Below, one piece after another: positions 33,401 through 43,500 of a stretch of 64,000 nucleotides of DNA. Source of the stretch: Scybalousia_A sp045221575 (GTDB taxonomy: Bacteria > Bacteroidota > Bacteroidia > Bacteroidales > P3). A model generated the notes under the pieces. That model was not told the origin of the DNA. It saw only the letters and a program-made list of their open reading frames with translations, and did no database searches. The stretch spans positions 51,293-115,292 of the forward strand of contig JBGUWU010000015.1 of NCBI GenBank assembly GCA_045221575.1, written 5' to 3'. Made by a program: the position numbers and the translations under genes. The stretch's first letter is position 1. Each line of letters starts with the position of its first letter.

Positions 33401-35575
33401 ATGAGTACGATATACATTCAGAAGAGAGACGGAAAACAAGAAGTGTTTTCTTTAGATAAAATTAAAAATGCCATAAAGAAAGCCTTCCTTTCAGTTGGTG
33501 GATTTGCTACAGAGTCAGACTTAACCGATATTCTTTCAAGAGTAAATATCAAAGATGGAATGACTGTAGAGGAAATTCAAAATCAAGTAGAAGTTGCTCT
33601 TATGGCAGAAAAGTATTTTGCAGTAGCAAAGTCTTATATGTTATATCGTCAACGTCACTTAGAAGATAGAGAAGTTAAAAGCAAATTAGAGTTTTTGATG
33701 AACTATTGCGAGGCTGAAAATGCTGCAACAGGCAGTAAGTTTGATGCTAATGCAAATGTGGAATCAAAGAATATCGCAACTCTTATTGGAGAGCTTCCAA
33801 AGCAAAACTTTATCCGTCTTAATCGTAGAATGCTTACTGATAGACTGAAAAGTATGTATGGCAAGGACTTTTCTGATCGTTATATTTATCTTCTGGAACA
33901 TCATTTTATATATAAGAATGACGAAACTTCTTTAGCTAATTATTGTGCTTCTATTACTATGTATCCTTGGCTTCTGAATGGTACTCAAAGTATAGGTGGT
34001 AACTCTAAAGCACCAACAAATTTAAAATCTTTCTGTGGAGGATTTATTAATATGGTATTTATGGTTTCTTCTATGTTGTCTGGTGCTTGTGCAACTCCTG
34101 AGTTCTTAATGTATATGAATTATTTTATTGGCAAAGAGTATGGAGAAGATTATTATCTTAATGCCGATAAAGTGGTAGATTTATCTAAAAAACAAAGAAC
34201 TTTAGACAAAGTTATTTGTGATTGTTTTGAACAAATAGTTTATTCTATTAACCAACCAACAGGTGCAAGAAACTTCCAAGCAGTATTTTGGAATGTAGCT
34301 TACTATGATAAATACTATTTTGAAAGTTTGTTTGGAGAATTCTTCTTCCCTGATGGTAGCAAACCTCATTGGGAGTCATTATCTTGGTTACAAAAACGTT
34401 TTATGAAGTGGTTCAATAAGGAAAGAACAAAAACTGTTCTTACATTCCCTGTTGAGACAATGGCTCTTCTAACAAAAGATGGCGATGTTTTAGATAAAGA
34501 ATATGGAGATTTTACTGCTGAGATGTATGCTGAGGGACATTCTTTCTTTACTTATATTTCTGATAATGCAGACTCTTTATCTTCTTGCTGTCGTTTAAGA
34601 AATGAAATACAAGATAATGGATTCTCTTACACACTTGGAGCAGGAGGTGTTTCTACAGGTAGTAAGTCTGTTTTAACAGTAAATCTAAATCGTTGTATTC
34701 AATATGCAGTAAAAGAAAATATACCTTATTTACAATATTTAGATGGTATTATAGACTTGATGCATAAAGTGCAAACAGGATATAATGAAAATCTAAAGAT
34801 GTTTAATGAAAAGGGTATGCTTCCTCTATTTACTGCAGGATATATTAATATTTCAAGACAATACTTGACAATAGGCGTAAATGGTCTTGTTGAAGCAGCT
34901 CAATTCCTTGGTTTAGAAATAAACGACAATCCTAAATATGAACAATTTGTTGCAGATATTCTTGGTATAGTAGAGAAATATAATAAAAAATATCGTAGCA
35001 AAGACTTAATGTTTAACTGCGAAATGATACCAGCAGAAAATGTTGGAGTTAAACATGCTAAGTGGGATAAAGAAGATGGTTATCAAACATTCCGTGATTG
35101 TTATAATTCATACTTCTATATAGTTGAAGACGATTCATTAAATGTTTTAGACAAGATGCGTTTGCACGGAAAACGTTATATAGAACACCTAACAGGAGGC
35201 TCTGCTCTTCACTTAAATATGGAAGAACATCTATCTCAAGCACAGTATCGTCAATTGCTTAGAGTAGCAGCAAAAGAGGGTTGTAATTATTTTACATTCA
35301 ATATACCTAATACTATTTGTAATGATTGTGGTCATATAGATAAGAGATATTTACAAGAATGTCCTCATTGCCATTCTAAAAATGTAGATTATCTTACAAG
35401 AATTATTGGTTATATGAAACGTGTAAGTAATTTCTCTCTTCCAAGACAAAAAGAAGCAGCAAAACGATTCTACATTAATGCTACACAAAGTAAATTTGAA
35501 ACACCCTTGCCAACGCGTCATTTAGAAACAGAGCCTATAAAAGCTACAGAGTTAGAAGATGTTAAAATTTCATAA
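33401..35575 (+). CDS. nrdD: anaerobic (class III) ribonucleoside-triphosphate reductase
   Basis: Glycyl-radical enzyme reducing NTPs to dNTPs without oxygen. 724 residues: an N-terminal ATP-cone (about 3-90, IQKRDGKQEVFSLDKI), the large barrel, then the C-terminal zinc knuckle CNDCGH...CPHC and the glycyl-radical loop RIIGY with Gly670. Complete. The nrdG start lies inside its last codons (17-bp overlap), so the pair is translationally coupled. Confidence 0.97.
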   Translation: MSTIYIQKRDGKQEVFSLDKIKNAIKKAFLSVGGFATESDLTDILSRVNIKDGMTVEEIQNQVEVALMAEKYFAVAKSYMLYRQRHLEDREVKSKLEFLMNYCEAENAATGSKFDANANVESKNIATLIGELPKQNFIRLNRRMLTDRLKSMYGKDFSDRYIYLLEHHFIYKNDETSLANYCASITMYPWLLNGTQSIGGNSKAPTNLKSFCGGFINMVFMVSSMLSGACATPEFLMYMNYFIGKEYGEDYYLNADKVVDLSKKQRTLDKVICDCFEQIVYSINQPTGARNFQAVFWNVAYYDKYYFESLFGEFFFPDGSKPHWESLSWLQKRFMKWFNKERTKTVLTFPVETMALLTKDGDVLDKEYGDFTAEMYAEGHSFFTYISDNADSLSSCCRLRNEIQDNGFSYTLGAGGVSTGSKSVLTVNLNRCIQYAVKENIPYLQYLDGIIDLMHKVQTGYNENLKMFNEKGMLPLFTAGYINISRQYLTIGVNGLVEAAQFLGLEINDNPKYEQFVADILGIVEKYNKKYRSKDLMFNCEMIPAENVGVKHAKWDKEDGYQTFRDCYNSYFYIVEDDSLNVLDKMRLHGKRYIEHLTGGSALHLNMEEHLSQAQYRQLLRVAAKEGCNYFTFNIPNTICNDCGHIDKRYLQECPHCHSKNVDYLTRIIGYMKRVSNFSLPRQKEAAKRFYINATQSKFETPLPTRHLETEPIKATELEDVKIS

Positions 35576-36023
35576 TTATGATATTGTATTTGCAGAGATA
35601 CCCGATGAGGTATCTCTTGCTATTAATATCACTAACTGTCCAAATGCTTGTAAAAATTGTCATTCTCTTTGGCTGTGGAAAGATGAAGGAGAAGAATTAA
35701 ATGAAGAAAGTCTTTCTTTGATTCTTAGTGAATATATTAGTAGTATTACTTGTGTTGCCTTTATGGGAGGTGATAGAGAACCTAAAGCAATAGATGGTCT
35801 TGCAAAGTTTGTCAAAGAAAAGTTTAATAAAAAGGTTGCTTGGTATTCTGGTAAGAAAGAAATAAGCAAAGAAATCAATCCCAAGAATTTTGATTATATA
35901 AAGATAGGTTCTTATATAGAAGAGCTGGGTGCCTTGAAACAAAGAACAACAAATCAAAAACTTTATAAGCTCCATAATGGAGAAATTGTAGAAGATATTA
36001 CCTATCGTTTTTGGAAAAAATGA
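35559..36023 (+). CDS. nrdG: anaerobic ribonucleotide reductase activating protein
   Basis: Radical SAM activase that puts the glycyl radical on NrdD. The 154 residues have the cluster motif CPNACKNC (Cys27, Cys31, Cys34) and AFMGGDRE for SAM binding. Size is typical. Overlaps nrdD by 17 bp and is closed by a hairpin at 36025. Confidence 0.93.
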   Translation: MLKFHNYDIVFAEIPDEVSLAINITNCPNACKNCHSLWLWKDEGEELNEESLSLILSEYISSITCVAFMGGDREPKAIDGLAKFVKEKFNKKVAWYSGKKEISKEINPKNFDYIKIGSYIEELGALKQRTTNQKLYKLHNGEIVEDITYRFWKK

Positions 36024-36024
36024 T

Positions 36025-36061
36025 GCTTTTTTGTTTAATATTGCAACAAAAAGGCTTTTTT
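36025..36061 (+). terminator. terminator after nrdG
   Basis: GCTTTTTTGTT (36025-36035) and AACAAAAAGGC (36045-36055), one G-U pair, followed by T6. Confidence 0.75.
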
Positions 36062-36087
36062 ATTGTCTTATATTCAGAAGAAAGTAT

Positions 36088-36095
36088 TAACTTTG
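36088..36095 (+). promoter_or_regulatory. -7 element of the type B cargo gene
   Basis: TAACTTTG, 27 bp before ATG 36123. It lies inside the in-frame upstream extension, which argues for ATG 36123 as the true start. Confidence 0.6.
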
Positions 36096-36122
36096 CAGTT
36101 TGATTTATTAATAATACGAGAT

Positions 36123-38927
36123 ATGAAAAGGATATTTTTTGTTGTGGCTGTAATGCTTGTATGTTTTTCTAATTCTGTTTTTGCACAGTCTGCTGGTTGT
36201 GCTCAAGACTCTGTATATAAATATAAAAATGGGCAGAAAGTAGAATTTACAGATGATGAAAAATTACATGGAATACAACTTGATTGTGAGCATCAAAGAG
36301 ATACATTAACTGTTTCTGTTTTTGCATGGGGCGATACAGAAGCAGGATATGTTTGTGAATCTATAGATTTTGATTATGATTTAAATTATGAGCTTAGTTA
36401 TGAAATTATTTTGCCAAAAGATGACTGTTGGGGAAAGAAATTCGATTTAAATTTTAATAACCCTACACCTCCAGGAATACCTCCTTTTAAATTCCACTTC
36501 TATGATAATGAATATACAAGTGTAGTTCCAAATTCCAATGGTTCTCTTCGTTTCCTTAGAATACCACAAGATTGGACAGATTGTGTTACTCCAGATAATG
36601 CAACTGTTGCTGCTGATTATAAATTTTGCGATTATGCAGCGAGTCAGACCTTACCAGATACGAGGAATTCTTGGAATTCAAATGGTAGTCCCGTTCTTAA
36701 TGCAGTTATGACACCTTTCCATGATATACATTTTAGTTCATCAACTTCATCAAATGGTTGTACTACTTATCCTGGCCATATGTATTTTGAAATACAAGGA
36801 GAGTATCCTTGCAGAAAAATATTATTAAGTTATTATCAAGTTCCTTTGTATAGCGGTAGTTCTCATTGTACACCACAAGGAATAGCAACACATATGGCAG
36901 TTTTATATGAAACTACAAATGTTATAGAGTTTTATATAAAAGATAGTCCATTGCAATCTTCAACTAATAGCGGTAAGTCTGTGCTTGGAATACAAAATTA
37001 TGATGGACAATTTGTTTGTCCTCCAGGAAGAAATAATGGTCTTTGGGAAGCTCATAATGAGGCTTGGCGTATTCGTCCTACAGGAGCATTGGAAAATGAT
37101 GTTACTTGGTTTAAAAGAACATCACAAGGACCACATGCTGGAGAGTTACAACAGATACAAACAGAGGTATCTGGTTTACCAAATGGTGTTAGTGCAGTAA
37201 TTGCTGAGCCAACAATGGAAGAAGGTCCTACAACCTATATTGCTCGTGCTGAGATATGGCGATTAGATGATAATAGTTTTTATGTTTATGATTCTATAAC
37301 TTATTATCCTTTCCAAGTGGATACTATGCTTATAGAAGGTCCATTTGCTTCTAAAAAAACAGTTATAAATAAAATTGATACAGTTCTATTTTATGATACA
37401 GTATGTAAAGGAGATTCCGTAACATTCAACTTAGGAGGAGCTAAAAGATATGCTATTCTTCAACCAGAAAATCTTGCTAATATCACTATAGCAGTTGATT
37501 CTACATGGATTCATATAGATTCTGTTGAAACTACTCCTGGTTCATATACATATACAGATAGTTTGATTTATACAGGAAAAGTAACCTTGATGAATAATCC
37601 TACTTTAGAAGATGTTGAATATACGTTTAGTTATATAGACCTTGGACCTAATTGGGATACACTTTGTCGTAGAACTGTTACAGCAAAGATTCATAATAAA
37701 GAATTTAAAGTTGATATAGGTGAAGATATAACTATTTGTAGGAATGAATCTGTTACTTATAAAGATAATCTAAAGGAAACACCGGGAACTTATACTTGGT
37801 CTAATGGTTATGTTGGTGAGCAAACGACCTATACTCCTCAGACTTCTGAATGGCTAAAATGTACATTAACAGATAGATTTGGTTGTTCAGCATCAGATAG
37901 TGCAAGAATAATAGTAAATGATGCTCCAGACCTTGCAATAGAAGGAACATTGTCAATATGTCAGGGAACATCAACAACACTAACTGCTGTTGCATCTGCT
38001 CCTAATTGTATATATGAATGGTCTAATGGAGAAAAAACAGAAAGTATTATAGTTTCTCCTGCTTCAACAACAGAATACACTGTAACTGCTAAACTTCCAC
38101 CTGCAATGTGTGAGGTAACTAAGTCAGTAACTGTGGAAGTAAAGCAAGCTCCAGATATTTACTTATCTGAAGATAAGAAGATATGTAATGGAGAGAGTGC
38201 AGATATATATGTATATGATAATGAAAATTATCGTCCTCGTTATGTATGGCATTCTTTAGATGAATCTGTAGAGGGTTCTAATGAAGAACATCTAATAGTT
38301 TCTCCTTTCAGTACAACACAATATATTGTTAATGCTTATAATGATATAAACTGTTCTTCTGCTGATACGGTAACAGTATTTGTTGAACAGAAACCACGAC
38401 CTGTTATCACTCTTAATCCAAGAGTTATTGATGCTCTTACTCCTATAGTTGTCTTTGTAGATAGTACCGAAAACTCAGCCACAACTCTTTGGGAGATTAG
38501 TGATGGTTCAACATCTGAGGAACGAGTATTTATGCATGAGTTTGATGTAGGTGATACAAATCTTTCTTATACAGTAACCCTAACTTCTGCAACATCTTAT
38601 GGTTGTGTTGATTCTACAAGTATGGTTGTAAGAGTGAAACGTGAGCATTATCTTTGGGCTCCTACAGGAGTTTATCTTCATGCAACCGACCCTGCAAATA
38701 GAACATTTTCTGTACATGTAGATAACGTAGTAGAATATAATTTGAAGATATATAACCGTTGGGGAACTCTTGTATATGAAACAGATGATATGCAACGTCC
38801 TTGGGATTGTACTTATAAAGGAAAACCTGTTCAGCAAGGTGTTTATATTTGGAAAGCAACATTCAGACATAATGATTCTCCAAATCGTTTGCAAAATGAT
38901 TCAGGTGAATTTATGATCTATGAATAA
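36123..38927 (+). CDS. large secreted protein with T9SS type B (gliding-motility CHU_C) sorting domain
   Basis: A 934-residue surface or secreted protein. Signal peptide 1-21 (ending SVFA); a Cys-containing N-terminal region (about 25-330) with a GSLRFLRIP...CRKILLSYYQVPLY segment; a linker; three Ig-like units starting near 534, 601 and 676, each with an ICxGxS/ICRNES-type beta strand and (Y/W)xW core; a PKD-like unit near 757; and the C-terminal type B sorting domain (about 842-934: LKIYNRWGTLVYETDD, PWDCTYKGKPVQQGVYIW). The CHU_C tail implies export by T9SS. The function of the N-terminal part is unknown. Confidence 0.85.
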   Translation: MKRIFFVVAVMLVCFSNSVFAQSAGCAQDSVYKYKNGQKVEFTDDEKLHGIQLDCEHQRDTLTVSVFAWGDTEAGYVCESIDFDYDLNYELSYEIILPKDDCWGKKFDLNFNNPTPPGIPPFKFHFYDNEYTSVVPNSNGSLRFLRIPQDWTDCVTPDNATVAADYKFCDYAASQTLPDTRNSWNSNGSPVLNAVMTPFHDIHFSSSTSSNGCTTYPGHMYFEIQGEYPCRKILLSYYQVPLYSGSSHCTPQGIATHMAVLYETTNVIEFYIKDSPLQSSTNSGKSVLGIQNYDGQFVCPPGRNNGLWEAHNEAWRIRPTGALENDVTWFKRTSQGPHAGELQQIQTEVSGLPNGVSAVIAEPTMEEGPTTYIARAEIWRLDDNSFYVYDSITYYPFQVDTMLIEGPFASKKTVINKIDTVLFYDTVCKGDSVTFNLGGAKRYAILQPENLANITIAVDSTWIHIDSVETTPGSYTYTDSLIYTGKVTLMNNPTLEDVEYTFSYIDLGPNWDTLCRRTVTAKIHNKEFKVDIGEDITICRNESVTYKDNLKETPGTYTWSNGYVGEQTTYTPQTSEWLKCTLTDRFGCSASDSARIIVNDAPDLAIEGTLSICQGTSTTLTAVASAPNCIYEWSNGEKTESIIVSPASTTEYTVTAKLPPAMCEVTKSVTVEVKQAPDIYLSEDKKICNGESADIYVYDNENYRPRYVWHSLDESVEGSNEEHLIVSPFSTTQYIVNAYNDINCSSADTVTVFVEQKPRPVITLNPRVIDALTPIVVFVDSTENSATTLWEISDGSTSEERVFMHEFDVGDTNLSYTVTLTSATSYGCVDSTSMVVRVKREHYLWAPTGVYLHATDPANRTFSVHVDNVVEYNLKIYNRWGTLVYETDDMQRPWDCTYKGKPVQQGVYIWKATFRHNDSPNRLQNDSGEFMIYE

Positions 38928-38946
38928 ATATTTGTAAAGAACTCAG

Positions 38947-39222
38947 ATGGAAGATAAATATCAGCAGATAAGATTTTTAACAGAAGAAGAAAAGTATCAA
39001 GATGCTCTTGCTTTGGTGGAGGACTTGTTGAAAGATAACTCGCAAGACGATATGCTTTGGTATCTTAAAGGCAATATATATAAAAAGCAAGAACTTTGGC
39101 GACAAGCAATAGACTCCTACACAGAAGCGATAGCTATAAACAGAGAAAATCCTGCTACAACAATGAGACGAATCTGCATAGATATTCTCAATTTCTATGA
39201 CAAGACAATGTATAATCCGTGA
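38947..39222 (+). CDS. small TPR protein
   Basis: 91 residues forming two to three tetratricopeptide helices pairs (DALALVEDLLKDNSQDDMLWYLKGNIYKKQELWRQAIDSYTEAIAI contains the W-LG-Y-A-F-A-P pattern). No signal peptide. Starts 19 bp after the cargo gene, so it is probably co-transcribed. Partner unknown. Confidence 0.75.
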   Translation: MEDKYQQIRFLTEEEKYQDALALVEDLLKDNSQDDMLWYLKGNIYKKQELWRQAIDSYTEAIAINRENPATTMRRICIDILNFYDKTMYNP

Positions 39223-39247
39223 GAAATAATATATAATCTAAAAAATA

Positions 39248-39281
39248 AAAAAGTGTTTAAATTTTCTTTAAACACTTTTTT
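39248..39281 (+). terminator. terminator after the TPR gene
   Basis: Perfect 14-bp stem AAAAAGTGTTTAAA / TTTAAACACTTTTT with a 5-nt loop and a T tail. Confidence 0.88.
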
Positions 39282-39299
39282 AGTATAGTTGCAAAAGTT

Positions 39300-39390
39300 A
39301 AACCTTTTTTTTGTTGCCAAATAAGGCCTATGTTTTGCCAAAAGAAACAGCATTTGGCGAAAATTAAACGAAGAATGGTGTAAAGGAAAC
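39300..39390 (-). repeat. dispersed intergenic repeat, copy 2 (inverted relative to copy 1)
   Basis: The reverse complement of 39341-39375 matches 33074-33108 at 30 of 35 bases; weaker similarity runs from about 39300 to 39390. It lies between the terminator at 39248 and the lipoprotein gene at 39454; no gene overlaps it. Confidence 0.65.
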
Positions 39391-39453
39391 AAGGAAAATA
39401 AAATAAACGACCGAGATAATACGTTTAATAGAAAGAAAAATAACTTATAGAAT

Positions 39454-40350
39454 ATGAAAAATTATAAATTTAAACTGATTTGTCTTGCAATAATATTTGT
39501 AATAACATTTTTTGCTTGTAAAAAAGAGAATAATAAAGTAGAGACCTCACAAATAGAAGGAGAAATATCACAAGATGAAATAAATGTAGAAACTCCTGAA
39601 TTTGAAGATTTTAAAGCAAAAGTAAGTTCTGAATTCTGTGATGTAGAACTTGATATAGAATACCCCACAAAAGGAGAACAAATATTTTTAGACTCAGTAA
39701 GAAATTGGATAAATGATATTTTAGTTCAAGATGTTTTCAATTGGGAAGGTGGTATGGTGAGAAGGTTTAAGGGTGATTTGTCCGATGGTAAGCAACTTGT
39801 AAAACATTATGCTAAAGCACAGATGAAAACAGATTTAGATGAAGATGAAAAAGAAATGTTGAGAGATATGGAGATAAAGTATGAATGTTCTCATAAAGCA
39901 GATGTAACTTTTAAAGGCGAAAATCTAACAAGTATTTCTTTTTCTACCTACGTTTATACAGGAGGTGCTCATGGAGGTATTCTTAATTCTGCTGTTATAT
40001 TTAATAATAAAGATGGCAAGCAAATAGGTCGAGAAATATTTAAAGATACGAAGAAAGTTAAAAGCCATATTATTAGAGGTCTAATGAAATATTTTGAGGT
40101 TAAGAACAAAAGGGCTTTAAGTGAGTGTTTATTAATTTCTTTGGATACTTTGTCGTTACCTGTTACTAATCCATATTTCAATGAAAATGGTTTAGTACTA
40201 AGTTATAATCAATATGAAATAGCACCATACGCAGCAGGAATGCCTACAGATGTTATAACATGGAAAGAATGTCAAGAATATCTAAAACCAGAAATTTTTG
40301 AGTTGATAAAGACCGATGTAGATAAAAAATTAACAAAGAAAAAGAAATAA
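39454..40350 (+). CDS. DUF3298/RsiV-like lipoprotein
   Basis: A 298-residue envelope lipoprotein (signal ending FFAC, lipidated Cys22). After an acidic linker it has a DUF4163/DUF3298 layout: ELDIEYP, then SFSTYVYTGGAHGG (the strongly conserved GGAHG motif), a SAVIFNNKDGKQI strand and a late GLVLSYNQYEIAPYAAG segment. This fold is seen in anti-sigma RsiV and peptidoglycan deacetylase PdaC, where it binds cell-wall ligands. The role here is unknown. Confidence 0.82.
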   Translation: MKNYKFKLICLAIIFVITFFACKKENNKVETSQIEGEISQDEINVETPEFEDFKAKVSSEFCDVELDIEYPTKGEQIFLDSVRNWINDILVQDVFNWEGGMVRRFKGDLSDGKQLVKHYAKAQMKTDLDEDEKEMLRDMEIKYECSHKADVTFKGENLTSISFSTYVYTGGAHGGILNSAVIFNNKDGKQIGREIFKDTKKVKSHIIRGLMKYFEVKNKRALSECLLISLDTLSLPVTNPYFNENGLVLSYNQYEIAPYAAGMPTDVITWKECQEYLKPEIFELIKTDVDKKLTKKKK

Positions 40351-40391
40351 AATTAATGTTTTAATCCTTATTGATTTTAAGATAAACATAG

Positions 40392-40418
40392 AGAAGAGTA
40401 GAAAACTCTTCTTTTTTT
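40392..40418 (+). terminator. terminator after the DUF3298 lipoprotein
   Basis: AGAAGAGT (40392-40399) / ACTCTTCT (40405-40412), loop AGAAA, followed by T7. Confidence 0.85.
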
Positions 40419-40531
40419 TGTTTAGCGACTATATAAATAATGCTTAAAATAATGTAAGATTTATTTGAAGATTTTTATTTTAGGTTTATTTTTATAAGAT
40501 GGAAATAATACAATATTGAAGAAAATTTTTG

Positions 40532-40539
40532 TAAATTTG
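40532..40539 (+). promoter_or_regulatory. -7 element of dnaE
   Basis: TAAATTTG, 35 bp before the ATG; no ideal -33 box. Confidence 0.5.
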
Positions 40540-40574
40540 CAGTAATAATATTCATAAAAAACAATAGAAAAGGT

Positions 40575-43500
40575 ATGGCAAACTTCACTCATTTACACGT
40601 ACATACACAATATTCCATTTTAGACGGTGCTTGTGAGATTGGAAAATTGATAAAAAAGACAAAGGAGTTAGGAATGAACTCTTTGGCTATTACAGACCAC
40701 GGTAATATGTATGGAGTATTGGATTTTAGAAACAAGTGTGTAAAAAATGATGTAAAGCCCATACTTGGTTGTGAGATGTATGTTGCTCCTGGTTCTCGTT
40801 ATGACAAAAAACCTACTCCATCTGGTGCAAGACAAAGAAATAATCACCTTATTCTATTGGCAAAAAATATAGAAGGTTATCAAAACCTAATAAAACTTGA
40901 TTCACTTGCCTTTGAGGAAGAAGCATTTTACAATAAACCACGTATAGATAAAGAACTTTTGTTTCAATATAGCAAAGGTTTGATTTGTTCTTCTGCTTGT
41001 GTAGCAGGAGTTATCCCTCAGTTGTTGCTTAATGGTGAAGATGAAAAAGCTGAGACTATGGCTTTGGAATATAAAGAAGTCTTTGGTGATGATTACTACA
41101 TAGAACTGCAACGGCATATAAGGAACGAAGAACAAAAAATCGTTACTCCAAAACTTATTACTCTTGCAAAGAAGTTAGATATTAAACTTCTTGCAACAAA
41201 TGATGTACATTTTATTAATGAAAGCGATTTTCAAGCACATAAAATACTTATATGTGTAAATACAGGTAAAACGCTGAAAGAAGAAACCAAGTTGGCTTAT
41301 ACAGGAGAAGAGTGGTTAAAATCTCCAGAACAAATGGCAGAGTTATTTGAGGACGTACCTGAGAGCATAAGCAATACACAAGAAGTAGTAGATAAGGTTG
41401 AAGTTTATGAATTAGAAAGAAAGGCTATTCTTCCTGTGTTTGATATACCTGAAAGTTTCGGAAAGTTAGAAGATTACTTTGAAAAATACCCTGAAGAAGT
41501 CGTAAAGAAAGATATAGAGCAAGGTCTTATAAAAAGAGATAAATTAAAAGCAGACGCCACAGAAGAAGAACGTCAAAAACTTGTAGAAGAAACCTTAAAG
41601 GATAAAGGTGGTTATCAAAAACAAGTTAGAACTATCTTTGATTTTGAATATTTGAGATATTTAACATACGAGGGTGCTAAAAAACGTTATGGAGAACCAT
41701 TAACACAAGAAGTTATAGAAAGAATAGATACTGAGTTAGACACTATAGGTTGGATGGGTTTCCCTGGTTACTTTTTAATTGTGCAGGATTTCATTAATTA
41801 TTCTCGTAATAATCTTGGTGTTATTGTAGGACCAGGTAGAGGTTCAGCAGCAGGAAGCGTTGTTGCTTATTGTTTAGGTATTACTCAGGTAGAACCAATG
41901 AAGTATGACTTATTGTTTGAACGTTTTCTTAATCCAGATAGAATTTCTTTACCAGATATTGATGTTGATTTTGATGATGAGGGACGGGAAAAAACCTTAC
42001 ATTATGTTCAACAAAAATATGGAGTAACACATGTTGCACAAATAACAACTTTTGGTTCTATGGCAGCTAAGAGTGCTATCAAAGATGTCGCAAGAGTATT
42101 GGATTTACCTTTGGCTGATAGCAATAGATTAGCAAGCTATGTTCCATCAAGACCGGGAATATCGTTAGAATCTGCTTTTAAAGAATCTCCTGAGTTAGCA
42201 GATGTATTACAAAGAGGTACAAATTTAGAAAAACAAGTATTACAATATGCTCAACAATTAGAAGGTTCGCTTAGAAGTACAGGCGTTCATGCTTGTGGTA
42301 TTATTATTGGACCTGATGATATTTCAAACTATGTTCCACTTACTCGTCCAAAAGGTTCAGATATGATGGCTACACAGTTTGAAGGCAAACTTATAGAAAG
42401 TGTAGGTATGATTAAGATGGACTTTCTTGGATTAGCTAACCTTTCTATTATAAAAGATGCTTGCGAAAACATAAAAAAATCCCATGGAATAACGGTAGAT
42501 ATAGATAATATCTCTCTTGAAGATAAAGAAACATTAGAACTCTTTGCACGAGGAGATACAACAGCAACGTTCCAATTTGAAAGTGAAGGAATGAAAGCAC
42601 ATCTTCAAAACCTTAGACCCGATAAGTTTGAAGACCTTATTGCAATGAATGCTTTGTATAGACCAGGTCCAATGAGTTATATTCCGTCTTTTGTTGACAG
42701 AAAACATGGTAAAGAAAAGATAGAGTATGATTTTCCTCAGATGGAAAAGTATCTTAAAGACACATATGGTATTACAGTTTATCAGGAACAGGTTATGCAA
42801 CTCTCTCGTTTGCTTGCTAATTTTACTCCTGGGCAAGCCGATACTTTAAGAAAAGCAATGGGAAAGAAAAAACTTGACCTTATGGCTGAGTTGAAAGAAA
42901 AGTTTGATGAAGGTTGTAAAGACAATGGTTTAGATAAAACAATAACAGATAGGATTTGGTCAGATTGGGAGAAGTTCGCTTCGTATGCCTTCAATAAATC
43001 TCATGCAACTTGTTATGCTTATGTAGCTTTTCAAACAGGATATTTGAAAGCACATTATCCTGCTGAATATATGTCTGCTGTGCTTACTCATAACTTAAAG
43101 AATATTAATAATATTACGATTTATATTGCAGATTGTCAAAAACATAATATAGAAGTTTTAGGTCCTAATGTAAATGAGTCAGATGTAAATTTCATGGTTA
43201 ATGCAAAAGGAGAGATTCTTTTCGGTTTAGCAGCAATAAAAAGCGTAGGAATGAGTGTAGCACAAACTATTATCGCCGAAAGAGAAAAAAAAGGGCCATA
43301 TAAATCAGCTGTTGATTTCGTAGAACGAAATATATTTTTTGAAGATTCAAGCAAGCAGGCAATAAATCGTAAAGGAATAGAAGCTTTAGTTAAGAGTGGA
43401 GCTTTTGATTGTTTTAAAGAAGCTCACAGAGCTCAATATCTTTACACAGATAATAATGGTGTAATGTTTATTGAAAAACTTATAAAATATTGTGCTAAAC

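Noticed and set aside
39286..39300. GCAAAAGTTA as a minus-strand promoter beside repeat copy 2
   Set aside because: The spacing is TAACTTTTG, one base too long for TAnnTTTG, and there is no -33 box.
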